Source: Desulfarculaceae bacterium
GTDB lineage: Bacteria > Desulfobacterota > Desulfarculia > Desulfarculales > Desulfarculaceae
DNA length: 64,000 bases
Direction: 5' to 3'
Assembly: GCA_021737645.1 (NCBI GenBank)
Contig: JAIPDO010000002.1
Coordinates: forward strand, 101,639-165,638
In this document: one piece after another, positions 8,442-16,067 of the stretch
How positions within the stretch are numbered: the first letter of the stretch is position 1
Layout: each line of letters opens with the position of its first letter
The notes under the pieces: generated by a model
What the model saw: the letters and a program-made list of their open reading frames with translations, nothing else
Database searches by the model: none
Told to the model about the DNA's origin: nothing
Program-made: the position numbers and the translations under genes

Positions 8442-9365
8442 TTACACCTGTGGCCGGGGAAGCAGGCCGGCCCGCTCCACGATCTCCGGTACCCGATGCT
8501 CCCATTCAATGGCCATCAGGTGGATACCAGCCACTCCGGGCATTTCGCGTAGTTGCTCTATCTGTTCACAGAGCAGCTTGATGCCTTCCTCTGCCTGCTT
8601 TTCCTTGGGCTGGTCGGCGATGCGCTTGACCACCTCGTCGGGCACATCCATGCCCGGCACCTTCTTGGCCATGTAGCGGGCCATGCCCGCGCTCTTGAGC
8701 GGGGTCACGCCGGCCAGCAACTTGGTCTTCTCGGTCAGGCCCATGTCGACCGCCTGACGCATATATTCCGCGAAACGCTCCATATTGTAAATACATTGTG
8801 TCTGAATAAAATCGGCCCCGGCCGCGACCTTCTTGCCCAGGCGCAAAACCCGAAGCTCAAATGGGTCGCCAAAGGGGTTGGCAGCCGCGCCCACGAACAT
8901 GCGCGGAGGGGTGTCGATCTCGGCTCCGCCCATGAAGCGGCCTTGGTCGCGCATGGTGGTGACCATCTGGAGCTGCTGGATGGAATCGATGTCATGCACG
9001 TTGGCGGCCTGGGGGTGGTCGCCAAAGCTGGGATGGTCGCCGGACAGGCAAAGCATGGTGTTGATGCCCAGGGCGGCGGCGCCCAGGATGTCCGACTGCA
9101 TGGCCAGACGGTTGCGGTCGCGGCAGACCATCTGATAGTTGGGCTCCATGCCCATTTCCCGGAGCACCAGGCTCACGGCCCAGGAGGCCATGCGCACCAC
9201 GGCGGTCTGGTTGTCGGTCACGTTGACCGCGTCGACCATGCCCTTGAGGTGGGCGGCCTTATCCTTGATGGCCTGAAGGTTGGCCCCACGGGGCGGGCCC
9301 AATTCGCCGGTTACCGCGAAGTGGCCCGCTGCCAGGACTTTCTCCAGATTGCTGTCGCTTTTCAT
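8442..9365 (-). CDS. metF: Methylenetetrahydrofolate reductase MetF (locus A)
   Basis: A 307-residue flavoprotein that interconverts 5,10-methylene-THF and 5-methyl-THF in the methyl branch of the Wood-Ljungdahl pathway. MetF hallmarks are the N-terminal acidic GELGPPRG segment, NVTDNQTAVVRMAS, CRDRNRLAMQSDILGA, LCLSGDHP (Asp equivalent to E. coli Asp120), ADFIQTQCIYN and the C-terminal LLAGVTPLKSAGMARYM. It overlaps metV by 4 bases (ATGA), so the two are coupled. The MetF-MetV-MvhD-HdrA arrangement resembles the MetFV-Hdr-Mvh complex known from Moorella, where electrons reach MetF through iron-sulfur proteins. A close paralogue lies at 44152-45078. Confidence 0.94.
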   Translation of the reverse strand: MKSDSNLEKVLAAGHFAVTGELGPPRGANLQAIKDKAAHLKGMVDAVNVTDNQTAVVRMASWAVSLVLREMGMEPNYQMVCRDRNRLAMQSDILGAAALGINTMLCLSGDHPSFGDHPQAANVHDIDSIQQLQMVTTMRDQGRFMGGAEIDTPPRMFVGAAANPFGDPFELRVLRLGKKVAAGADFIQTQCIYNMERFAEYMRQAVDMGLTEKTKLLAGVTPLKSAGMARYMAKKVPGMDVPDEVVKRIADQPKEKQAEEGIKLLCEQIEQLREMPGVAGIHLMAIEWEHRVPEIVERAGLLPRPQV

Positions 9366-10030
9366 ATCGCCATGTCCTCTCTGACGATGCGGCGCGGGCC
9401 GCCGTCACGGGCGCTACGCCAATCCTTGGGAGCCATGATCTGGCTGTAAAGCTCGGTCTGGCCCAGTTGTTTCAGGCGGTCCCAAATAAGTTGCCAGGCG
9501 CAGTCCACATCCGGGCTGATCTCGCACTTGCCCTTGCTGGAGCCGCCGCAGGGGCCGTTGAAGATGCGCTTGGAGCAGCGGGCGATGGGGCAGATGCCAC
9601 CGGTCAGGCCCAGCACGCAGTTGCCGCACCCGGCGCAGCGCTCGGCCCACACGCCGTTCTTCTCGCTGGAACCCATGAACTCGGTGTTGACCATGGGCAG
9701 CACCGGCAGCCCCTGGTAACGCTCGGCCACGGTCTGCACGCCGCAACCACAGGCCATGGAGCAGACGGCGTCGTACTGATCCACCACCAGGGCCAGTTCC
9801 TCGGCGTATTCCGGGTCGCACTGGCGTTCCAGGGTCATTTCGTCCACGGTCAGCGGAGCGCCCTGCTTCAGCCGGCCCATCCTGAGGGCCGAGGCCAGCA
9901 TGGCCACCTCTTTACGGCCGCCGGCGTGGCATACCGTGACGCACTCGTTGCAGCCCACCAGCAGGATCTTGCCGTAAGGCTCCACGCTGTGGAAAATCTC
10001 TTCCATGGGCTTGCGTTCTGCGGTGATCAT
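9362..10030 (-). CDS. metV: MetV, zinc/iron-sulfur partner of methylenetetrahydrofolate reductase (locus A)
   Basis: A 222-residue protein of the MTHFR C-terminal (MetV) family, which forms a complex with MetF and is thought to pass electrons to its flavin. Cysteines are abundant: GCNECVTVCHAGG, ERQCDPEY, ACGCGVQT, then the compact WAERCAGCGNCVLGLTGGICPIARCSK and FNGPCGGSSKGKCEI, followed by the family-typical C-terminal RDGGPRR. It is flanked by mvhD (11 bases upstream) and metF (4-base overlap). Its paralogue in locus B is 45075-45743. Confidence 0.92.
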   Translation of the reverse strand: MITAERKPMEEIFHSVEPYGKILLVGCNECVTVCHAGGRKEVAMLASALRMGRLKQGAPLTVDEMTLERQCDPEYAEELALVVDQYDAVCSMACGCGVQTVAERYQGLPVLPMVNTEFMGSSEKNGVWAERCAGCGNCVLGLTGGICPIARCSKRIFNGPCGGSSKGKCEISPDVDCAWQLIWDRLKQLGQTELYSQIMAPKDWRSARDGGPRRIVREDMAI

Positions 10031-10041
10031 GATCTTTCCCT

Positions 10042-10470
10042 TCAGGCCGCCGCTTTGGCGCCTTGCTTGATGGGGTTGGGCCCCATTTCACCTATCTTGT
10101 TGCTGAACTCGGTGGCGATTTCAGCGAATTTGGCTCCCTGGCCCGCGCTTACGTTGACCATGGCCACCCGCTGGCCGTCGATGCCGATATCATCCAAGAG
10201 GGTCTGCACCCTCTTCACCCGGGCCGCGGCCCTTAGGTTGCCGTTTTTGAAATGGCAGTCGCCCACCAGGCATCCGGCCACCAATACGCCGTCAGCCCCT
10301 TTTTGCAGGGCCTGCATGATGTAAAGCGGCTCCACCTTGCCGGTGCAGGGCACCCTAAGAATCCTCACTCCGCTGGGGTAGCTCAGATTCATGCGGCCGG
10401 CCACGTCGGCGGCGGTGTAGGCGCAGTAGTCGCAGGCGAACACCACCACGACCGGTTCGAAATCACTCAT
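10042..10470 (-). CDS. mvhD: MvhD-family [2Fe-2S] electron-transfer subunit (locus A, cysteine form)
   Basis: A 142-residue protein of the MvhD/HdrA-associated delta-subunit family, which carries electrons between HdrA and partner oxidoreductases. Conserved cysteines are in FACDYCAYTAADVAG, VPCTGKVE and GCLVGDCHFKNGN. It shares one base with the end of hdrA and sits 11 bases before metV. The second cysteine of the CDYC motif is replaced by an in-frame TGA in the locus B paralogue (45793-46224), which makes this copy the internal reference for reading that one as a selenoprotein. Confidence 0.93.
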   Translation of the reverse strand: MSDFEPVVVVFACDYCAYTAADVAGRMNLSYPSGVRILRVPCTGKVEPLYIMQALQKGADGVLVAGCLVGDCHFKNGNLRAAARVKRVQTLLDDIGIDGQRVAMVNVSAGQGAKFAEIATEFSNKIGEMGPNPIKQGAKAAA

Positions 10471-13400
10471 TACAACACCCCTTCCAGCAGGGCCTCGGTG
10501 CGGCTGAGCATGCGATCATCCTCGTAGCCCGGCAACTGGATGGCCTGGGCCGGGCACTCGGCGGCGCAGACCCCGCAGCCCAGACACTGGGCCGGGTCTA
10601 TCTCCGAGTAGCCATCGGCGTTGATATAAGGAATACCATAGGGGCAGGTGCGCACGCATATCAAGCACGCGGCGCAGCGGTCGCCGTTTACCTTGGCCAC
10701 CGGGGTATCGAGCACCAAGCTCATCTGGGATACCATGGTCAGGGCGCGGCCGGCGGCGGCCAGACCCTGGGTGCGGGCCTCGGCCAGAGAGGCCGGAGCC
10801 AGCACCGAACCCGCCGCGAACACTCCGGGGGCCGGGGTGTCGATGGGCTTGACCTTGGGATGGTCCTCCAACAGGAAGCCGCCCGGCCCCTGCTGCAAAC
10901 GGAAGATCTCGCAAAGCTCCTCGGTGTCCTCGTCGGCGGCGATCTGGGGCGTGGACAGCACCAGGGCGCTGGGTTCCACGGCCAGTTCGCGGTCCAGGAT
11001 GTGATCTTTGAAGATCACCTCCATGGTGTCGCCGTCCTTGCTCACCCTGGGAGGCGCGTCCGGGCTGTAGCGCACGAAAAGCACTCCCTCTTCGCGGGCC
11101 TGGCGATAGGCGTCCTCGGAGGTGAAGGGCATGCGCATGTCCCGGTAGAGCACGAACACCTGGGCGTCGGGCTTTTGCTCCTTGATCCACAGGGCGTTCT
11201 TCACCGCGCTGCGGCAGCAGATGCGCCCGCAGGTGGGGTTGTCGTCGTTGCGGCTGCCCACGCACTGGATCATCACCACGGTGTCCAGGGCGTCGCCGCC
11301 CTCACCGGAGGCCAGAAGCTTTTCCATCTCCAGTTGGGTCATGACCTTGGGGTCCTGGCCGTAGAGATATTCGGTGGGCTCGTAGCGCCGGGCGCCGGTG
11401 GCCAGGATGGTCACGCCGTGGTTGATCTGGCGGTAGAACATGCCCGGGCCGGTCTGCACGCCGGTGATGAAGCTGCCCACCTGGCCTTTGTGGTCCACCA
11501 CCAGGGTGTCGGTGAGTATTTCTATGTTGGAGTTGGCCTTGACCATCTGAACCATCTCGGCCAGCTCCGGGGCCACCGGGCGGCCGTCCAGGGTGCGGGC
11601 CAGCTCATTGGCCAGGCCGCCCAACTCGCGGCCGCGCTCCACCAGATAGACCTTGCCGCCTTGACCGGCCAGGCCCAGGGCCGCGCTCATGCCGGCCACG
11701 CCACCGCCCACCACCATGGCGTCGGGGTTGAAGGGCAGGGTCAGGCTGGGGGTGGGCTTGGCCTGGCGCACTCCGGCCACCGCCGTGCGCACCAGGGTTA
11801 TGGCCTTGGCCGTGGCCGCCACCGGATCGCCGTGGTGAACCAGGGCGTCCTGCTCGCGGATATTGGCCATCTCCAGGTAGGCCCGGTTGAGCCCAGCCTT
11901 GCGGATGGCCTCGGCGAAGATGCGGCCATGGGTGCGGGGGCTGTATCCGGCCACCACCACCCGGTTGATCTGATGCTCGCTGATGGCCTTTTCCAGGGCG
12001 CTCAGGCCATCCTGGCCATAGGAAAGCTCCAGTTTTTCCACATGGACCACGCCGCCCAGCTTGGCCGCGGCCTCTTCCACCGCCGTGGGGTCCACCACTT
12101 CCTGAACCACCCGGCCCCAGTCCACGAAGAAGACTCCGATGCGCGGCTCCTGGCCGCTGAAGTCCTGCTCCTTGGGCAGATCGTCCTCCCGGCGCAGGGC
12201 CCGGGGGGCGGCCAGGTTGGCGCTGGCCATGCAGCCGGCGGCCGAGGCCTGGGTGAGCGATCCGGGGATGTCCTGGGGGCCCAGGGCCATGCCGCAGGCG
12301 TACACGCCGGGGCGCGTGGTGTTGACCGGGGCGAACTCGTCGGCCTTTACAAAGCGGTATGAACTCAGCTCGATGCCCAGGGCCGCGGCCTGCTCCTGGG
12401 CGTCGCCGGCGGCGCAGAAGCCGGTGCCCAAGACCACCAGGTCCAGGTCCACCTCGCCCATGGTGCCGTGGTCGTCCACGTAGCTCATCCGGAGGTCGCC
12501 GGTATCTTCCTTGTAGTCCACGGTATGGGGGCGGCAACGAACAAAGTTGACCCCCAGCTCTTTCTTGGCCCGCTGGTAGTAAAGCTCGTAATCCTTGCCC
12601 ATGGGCCGCATGTCCATGAAAAACACCGTGGCCTCAAGGTCGGCCTCGAAGTGCTCCATGGCCCAGATGGCCTCTTTCATGGAGATCATGCAGCAGATGG
12701 AGGAGCAGTAGGAGTTGCCACCCTCTTTGGTGGTGCGGCTGCCCGCACACTGAATCCAGCCGATGCGCTTGGGATGGCGGCCGTCGCTGGGCCGCTGGAA
12801 CTTGCCGCCCGTGGGTCCGGCGGCGCTCATGAGCTGCTCGAACTCCAGGTTGGTGAGCACGTCCGGGAAGCGGGTGTGGCCGTACCACTCCTCCATGGGA
12901 GCGGGGTCCCAGGCCTCGGCGCCGCTGGCCAGCACCACCGAACCCACCTCCAGGCTCTGCTCGACCTCTTCTTGGTCCAGGTCGATGGCCTCGGGCGCGC
13001 ACACCTTGATGCACTCGCCGCAGCGGTCGCACTTGCTCATGTCGATGGCAAAGGCCTGGGGAGTGGCTTGGGGGTAGCGCAGGCAGGTGGGCGAGCTGGT
13101 GTCCAGGCCCGGCGTAAAGCTGATGGCTCCCTGGGGACAGGCGGCCAAACAGGCTCCGCAGGCGTTGCAGCGGTCCACATCTATGAAGCGGGGGCTGGTG
13201 AGCACCTTGGCGTTGAATTCCCCGGCCTGGCCCTCCAGGGTCACCAACTTGGTCAGGGGCATGGCCTGCACGGTGCGGGCGCCGCCCGCCTTGTCGGCAT
13301 CGGGGGACAGATAACAGATGTTGCAGTCATTGGTGGGGAATTGCCGGTCCAGCAAGGGGAGAAAACCGCCCAAGGCCGGTTTTTTCTCCAGCAAATACAC

Positions 13401-13505
13401 CTGCCTACCTGCCTCGGCCAGATCGTAGGAGGCTTTTATTCCGGCTATGCCGCCGCCCAGAACCAGCACCGAGTTGCTCGTACGCTGGCTGTTGTCTTGG
13501 TTCAT
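10470..13505 (-). CDS. hdrA: HdrA-like FAD/iron-sulfur protein, double module with a cysteine-free linker domain
   Basis: A 1011-residue soluble electron-transfer protein with two HdrA-type units. Residues 12-440 hold a Rossmann FAD domain (VLGGGIAG), two ferredoxin [4Fe-4S] sites (near Cys113-Cys123 and Cys159-Cys169) and CAGSRT. The second FAD unit starts near 598 (VVGGGVAG) and ends with two ferredoxin motifs at about 944-984. In the linker domain (about 455-560), four cysteines kept in the HdrA at 46308-50732 have become Val461, Trp463, Ser495 and Tyr521. The [4Fe-4S] cluster of that domain is therefore probably absent. No HdrB or HdrC is nearby; partners are MvhD, MetV and MetF. It may confurcate or simply relay electrons (inference). 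Confidence 0.93.
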   Translation of the reverse strand: MNQDNSQRTSNSVLVLGGGIAGIKASYDLAEAGRQVYLLEKKPALGGFLPLLDRQFPTNDCNICYLSPDADKAGGARTVQAMPLTKLVTLEGQAGEFNAKVLTSPRFIDVDRCNACGACLAACPQGAISFTPGLDTSSPTCLRYPQATPQAFAIDMSKCDRCGECIKVCAPEAIDLDQEEVEQSLEVGSVVLASGAEAWDPAPMEEWYGHTRFPDVLTNLEFEQLMSAAGPTGGKFQRPSDGRHPKRIGWIQCAGSRTTKEGGNSYCSSICCMISMKEAIWAMEHFEADLEATVFFMDMRPMGKDYELYYQRAKKELGVNFVRCRPHTVDYKEDTGDLRMSYVDDHGTMGEVDLDLVVLGTGFCAAGDAQEQAAALGIELSSYRFVKADEFAPVNTTRPGVYACGMALGPQDIPGSLTQASAAGCMASANLAAPRALRREDDLPKEQDFSGQEPRIGVFFVDWGRVVQEVVDPTAVEEAAAKLGGVVHVEKLELSYGQDGLSALEKAISEHQINRVVVAGYSPRTHGRIFAEAIRKAGLNRAYLEMANIREQDALVHHGDPVAATAKAITLVRTAVAGVRQAKPTPSLTLPFNPDAMVVGGGVAGMSAALGLAGQGGKVYLVERGRELGGLANELARTLDGRPVAPELAEMVQMVKANSNIEILTDTLVVDHKGQVGSFITGVQTGPGMFYRQINHGVTILATGARRYEPTEYLYGQDPKVMTQLEMEKLLASGEGGDALDTVVMIQCVGSRNDDNPTCGRICCRSAVKNALWIKEQKPDAQVFVLYRDMRMPFTSEDAYRQAREEGVLFVRYSPDAPPRVSKDGDTMEVIFKDHILDRELAVEPSALVLSTPQIAADEDTEELCEIFRLQQGPGGFLLEDHPKVKPIDTPAPGVFAAGSVLAPASLAEARTQGLAAAGRALTMVSQMSLVLDTPVAKVNGDRCAACLICVRTCPYGIPYINADGYSEIDPAQCLGCGVCAAECPAQAIQLPGYEDDRMLSRTEALLEGVL

Positions 13506-13551
13506 TTGGCTAGGCCTTTCTGACGCGGGCCCCGCCGGGGGCCCATTAGCC

Positions 13552-14403
13552 CTACTGCGTAGCTAGGTCGAGAATTTGCGGCAAGCGGTCTTCCCAACCA
13601 GCGGTCATCAAAAGCGCCCCGCCGCAAAGCTCCTTGAGCCCTTGCACGGTTTCGGCGGCGACTTTGACGCACTCGGCCGGCCGGTCGCTGGCCGAGCGGA
13701 TACGCTTGATGGTTGCTTCACTGATGTTGACGCCTGGCACGTTTTGGTTCAGGTAGCGGGCCATGCCCACCGACTTGAGCAAGAGCACGCTGGCGATGAG
13801 CGTAGCCCCGCAATCCTTTAGTTCGGCGGCCAGAGGGGCGAAGGCCTCCAGATCGAACACCGGGGGAGCTATAAGGAAGGATGCGCCTTGGTCCACCGCG
13901 GCCTTGGCCCCGGCGGCGTCCTGGAAGGAGGCCACGGAGGCTCCCATACAGAACTTGGGCTTGCCAACCAGCTCACGGCCTCCCATGTCCCGCCCCTGGG
14001 CCAACCCGGCGGCGGCTTCCAGGAACTCGGCCGGGCTCAGGTCGCCCACCGCCTTGGCTCCGGGCTGGTCGCCATGCTCGATGGGCTCGCCCGCGGTGGC
14101 CATGACATTGCTCAGGCCCAGGACGTGGGCGGCCAGCAGGTCTCCCTGCAAGGCCAGGCGGTTGCGGTCGCGGCAGGAGAACTGCACGATGACCTCCAAC
14201 CCCAGATCCTTTAGCACCGAGGCCCCGGCCAAAGCGGCCAAACGCATCACCGCATGGCTCAGGTCCGGCACCAACACGGCGTCCACCCGGCCCTTCAGAT
14301 GACGGCCGTTGTCCGCAAAGGCCGCCAGGTCCACGCCCTTGGGCGTTTCCATCTCGGCCAAGTATAAGAAACTCTTGCTCTTCAACTTGTCTGCGAAAGC
14401 CAT
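13552..14403 (-). CDS. Divergent MetF-family paralogue
   Basis: A 283-residue MetF-fold protein, first gene of the locus A operon and clearly more divergent than the two true MetF copies. Shared marks are CRDRNRLALQGDLLAAHVLG and LLLKSVGMARYLNQNVPGVNI. Several functional segments are altered: GELGPP becomes LAEMETPKG, DNQTAVVRMAS becomes DLSHAVMRLAA, SGDHP becomes AGEPI (Asp to Glu at the E. coli Asp120 position), and QTQCIYN becomes IAPPVFD. It may use a different folate or pterin, or have become structural or regulatory. Forty-six bases separate it from hdrA. The start has only a weak ribosome site (GGAAGG-like). Confidence 0.82.
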   Translation of the reverse strand: MAFADKLKSKSFLYLAEMETPKGVDLAAFADNGRHLKGRVDAVLVPDLSHAVMRLAALAGASVLKDLGLEVIVQFSCRDRNRLALQGDLLAAHVLGLSNVMATAGEPIEHGDQPGAKAVGDLSPAEFLEAAAGLAQGRDMGGRELVGKPKFCMGASVASFQDAAGAKAAVDQGASFLIAPPVFDLEAFAPLAAELKDCGATLIASVLLLKSVGMARYLNQNVPGVNISEATIKRIRSASDRPAECVKVAAETVQGLKELCGGALLMTAGWEDRLPQILDLATQ

Positions 14404-14529
14404 TTGCTTTCCTTCCCAAGTTTGGCGCGGAGCCTAGCCCCGGGTTATCACTTCATAGCCTAAGCAACTAACATAAACGAATTTTTGTTAAGCTTTGCTG
14501 AAAATTGGGCACGGCTCTATTTTACCACG

Positions 14530-14547
14530 TAGGGTGAAATCACCCTA
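14530..14547. promoter_or_regulatory. Perfect dyad, candidate operator of the metF/hdrA operon
   Basis: Inverted repeat TAGGGTGA - AA - TCACCCTA with 8-base perfect arms. It lies just upstream of a leftward -10-like TAAAAT (14524-14519), in the spacer/-35 region, where a repressor would block transcription of the operon starting at 14403. No regulator can be named from sequence alone. Confidence 0.5.
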
Positions 14548-14777
14548 AGTGGCCTCTTTTAACTAGAAACCTTGCATACTCCTATCTAAATATCGTTTCA
14601 AGAATTAATTGTGAAAAATTTAGCATTATGTAAGTAGTTAAATATAGATTACCAAAGTACTATTTATGGGTTATCTAGCCGGTTTAAATCATAAATACTT
14701 CACAGGCATTTTTGGTGAGCAGGTGGCCGTTGCCAAAGATGGCCTATTTTTATTTGAAACATATTACATTTACTTTC

Positions 14778-14806
14778 TTGCCTTAAGCCTGTTTTCCGGT
14801 TATAAA
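14778..14806 (+). promoter_or_regulatory. Sigma-70-type promoter for the DUF134 gene
   Basis: TTGCCT (14778-14783), a 17-base spacer, then TATAAA (14801-14806). The start codon of the DUF134 protein is 28 bases further on. Both hexamers are near consensus and the spacing is ideal. Confidence 0.55.
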
Positions 14807-14833
14807 CGAAATATATTTCAAAAGGGAAAAGCC

Positions 14834-15151
14834 ATGCCCCGCAACAAAAAACCCCGTCTGGTCAGCGCCATCCCGCCGGTGTCGTTTTTTCGCCCTCAGG
14901 GGATTCCGGTGCAAGATCTCAAGGGCGTAGTTCTGCCCCTGGAAGGCCTGGAGGCCCTGCGCCTGGCCGACGCCGAGGGCCTGGACCAGAAAACCTCAGC
15001 GGCAAGGATGGGCGTCTCCACTGCGACGTTTTGCCGCATTTTGGGGGGTGCGCGCTTCGCGGTTGCGCGCGCTCTCACCAACGGATGGTCCATCCGCATC
15101 GAGGGGGGAGTCTACCAGATACTGCCGCCTCGCCCTGTCCGGCCCAGGTAA
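14834..15151 (+). CDS. DUF134 (UPF0251) family DNA-binding protein
   Basis: A 105-residue protein starting MPRNKKPRLVSAIPPVSFF, as DUF134 proteins do (N-terminal MPRPRK...). The helix-turn-helix core is LEGLEALRLADAEGLDQKTSAARMGVSTATFCRILGGARFAVA. ATG follows AAAGGGAAAA, 28 bases after a promoter. It is a shorter and more divergent relative of the DUF134 domain in the next gene. The family often accompanies NifX-type or metal-cluster genes, and DNA binding is inferred from the HTH. It probably regulates itself or the cluster to its right. Confidence 0.8.
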   Translation: MPRNKKPRLVSAIPPVSFFRPQGIPVQDLKGVVLPLEGLEALRLADAEGLDQKTSAARMGVSTATFCRILGGARFAVARALTNGWSIRIEGGVYQILPPRPVRPR

Positions 15152-15250
15152 ATATCTATATTTTATATTGATTTTATCTGAATCCCCGCAAAGCCCCGCC
15201 AAGCGGCCCCTCCGTATTAGCCAAGCAAGCCAATGGGAATAGTATTGTAA

Positions 15251-15264
15251 TGCTCATATGAGCA
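15251..15264. promoter_or_regulatory. Operator-like palindrome 1
   Basis: Perfect 14-base palindrome TGCTCATATGAGCA, starting 22 bases upstream of the -35 box of the DUF134-NifX promoter. It matches a second copy at 15306-15319 at 12 of 14 positions. Confidence 0.55.
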
Positions 15265-15272
15265 TTTTCGAG

Positions 15273-15300
15273 TTGACAGCCTTTGCCGGGGGGGTATCAT
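15273..15300 (+). promoter_or_regulatory. Sigma-70 promoter of the DUF134-NifX / MinD-ATPase operon
   Basis: A perfect -35 TTGACA (15273-15278), a 16-base spacer and -10 TATCAT (15295-15300). The GTG start of the downstream gene lies 35 bases further on. Two related palindromes bracket the promoter. Confidence 0.65.
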
Positions 15301-15305
15301 TGTTT

Positions 15306-15319
15306 TGCACATAAGAGCA
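15306..15319. promoter_or_regulatory. Operator-like palindrome 2
   Basis: TGCACATAAGAGCA overlaps the expected transcription start and differs from the upstream palindrome at two positions. The pair would allow cooperative binding or looping across the promoter. The DUF134 protein encoded immediately downstream is the obvious candidate binder (inference). Confidence 0.5.
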
Positions 15320-15335
15320 AATCAGGAGAGCGATT

Positions 15336-16067
15336 GTGCCGAGACCCCGCAAATGCCGTTGGGTGCAGAACGAGCCCCCCATAGCCTATTTCAAACCCAG
15401 GGGCGTACCCATGCGGGAGCTCACCGAGGTGAACCTGACCGTGGAGGGCTGCGAGGCCCTGCGCCTGGCCGACCTGGAGGGCCTGAGCCACCAGGAAGCG
15501 GCGGGGCGCATGAAGGTCTCGCGCCACACCTTCGGCCGGGTGTTGGCCGTGGCCCGCAGGGCCGTGGCCGAGGCGGTGGTCTTGGGCCAGGCGCTACGCA
15601 TCGACGGCGGGGATTATGCCGTTCGCGGGCGCAAAAAGCAGCTCTCACCCCAGCCGGACGCCTGCGGCGCTCCGGCAACCAAACTGGAGAACCAAATGAG
15701 CAAGATCGCCATTAGCAGCGAAGGACCCACCCTGGAAGACCTGCTCGATCCCCGCTTCGGCCGGGCCGGCGGATTCGTGCTTTATGACCCTGAGACCAAA
15801 AAAATCGAATACATCAACAACGGCACCGCCCAGAGCATGAACCAGGGGGCCGGCATCCAGGCCGCCGAGACGGTGGCGGGGGCCGGGGCCAAGGTGCTGC
15901 TCACCGGTTACGTGGGTCCCAAGGCCTTCCGCGCTCTGGAAGCGGTGGGCATCAAGGTGGGCCAGGACCTCGAAGGCCTCACCGTGGGCCAAGCCATCGA
16001 GCGTTATGAAAGCGGTCAGGTGGAGATGGCCGACGGCCCCAACCGCGAGCAAGGGGGCCGCGCATGA
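15336..16067 (+). CDS. DUF134 HTH protein fused to a NifX/NifB-type metal-cofactor-binding domain
   Basis: A 243-residue fusion, GTG start behind AGGAGAG. Residues 1-100 are a canonical DUF134 regulator (MPRPRKCRWV..., HTH LADLEGLSHQEAAGRMKVSRHTFGRVL). Residues about 121-230 are a dinitrogenase iron-molybdenum cofactor-type domain (MSKIAISSEGPTLEDLLDPRFGRAGGF at the junction, ending TVGQAIERYESG). Such domains bind metal-sulfur clusters, so the protein could couple cluster sensing to transcription. The two palindromes around its promoter are likely autoregulatory sites (inference). It ends in a 4-base overlap with the first ATPase gene. Confidence 0.87.
   Translation: MPRPRKCRWVQNEPPIAYFKPRGVPMRELTEVNLTVEGCEALRLADLEGLSHQEAAGRMKVSRHTFGRVLAVARRAVAEAVVLGQALRIDGGDYAVRGRKKQLSPQPDACGAPATKLENQMSKIAISSEGPTLEDLLDPRFGRAGGFVLYDPETKKIEYINNGTAQSMNQGAGIQAAETVAGAGAKVLLTGYVGPKAFRALEAVGIKVGQDLEGLTVGQAIERYESGQVEMADGPNREQGGRA

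Larger units (their letters stand above)
14404..14833. other. AT-rich divergent intergenic region
   Basis: A 430-base gap, much richer in A+T than its surroundings, between the leftward metF/hdrA operon and the rightward DUF134 gene. It holds a putative -10 (ATTTTA on the + strand, 14519-14524) for the leftward operon, a perfect dyad overlapping that promoter (14530-14547), and a rightward sigma-70-type promoter (14778-14806). An open frame extends upstream of the DUF134 start to 14666, but it has no ribosome site and its composition is non-coding. I see no gene here. Confidence 0.6.

Noticed and set aside
10860..13523. Large + strand open frames opposite hdrA of locus A.
   Set aside because: Same composition artefact of codon bias; no motif and no start signal.
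14666..14833. N-terminal extension of the first DUF134 protein back to 14666.
   Set aside because: The extension is AT-rich and has no ribosome site. The promoter at 14778-14806 lies inside it, and homologues start at MPR.
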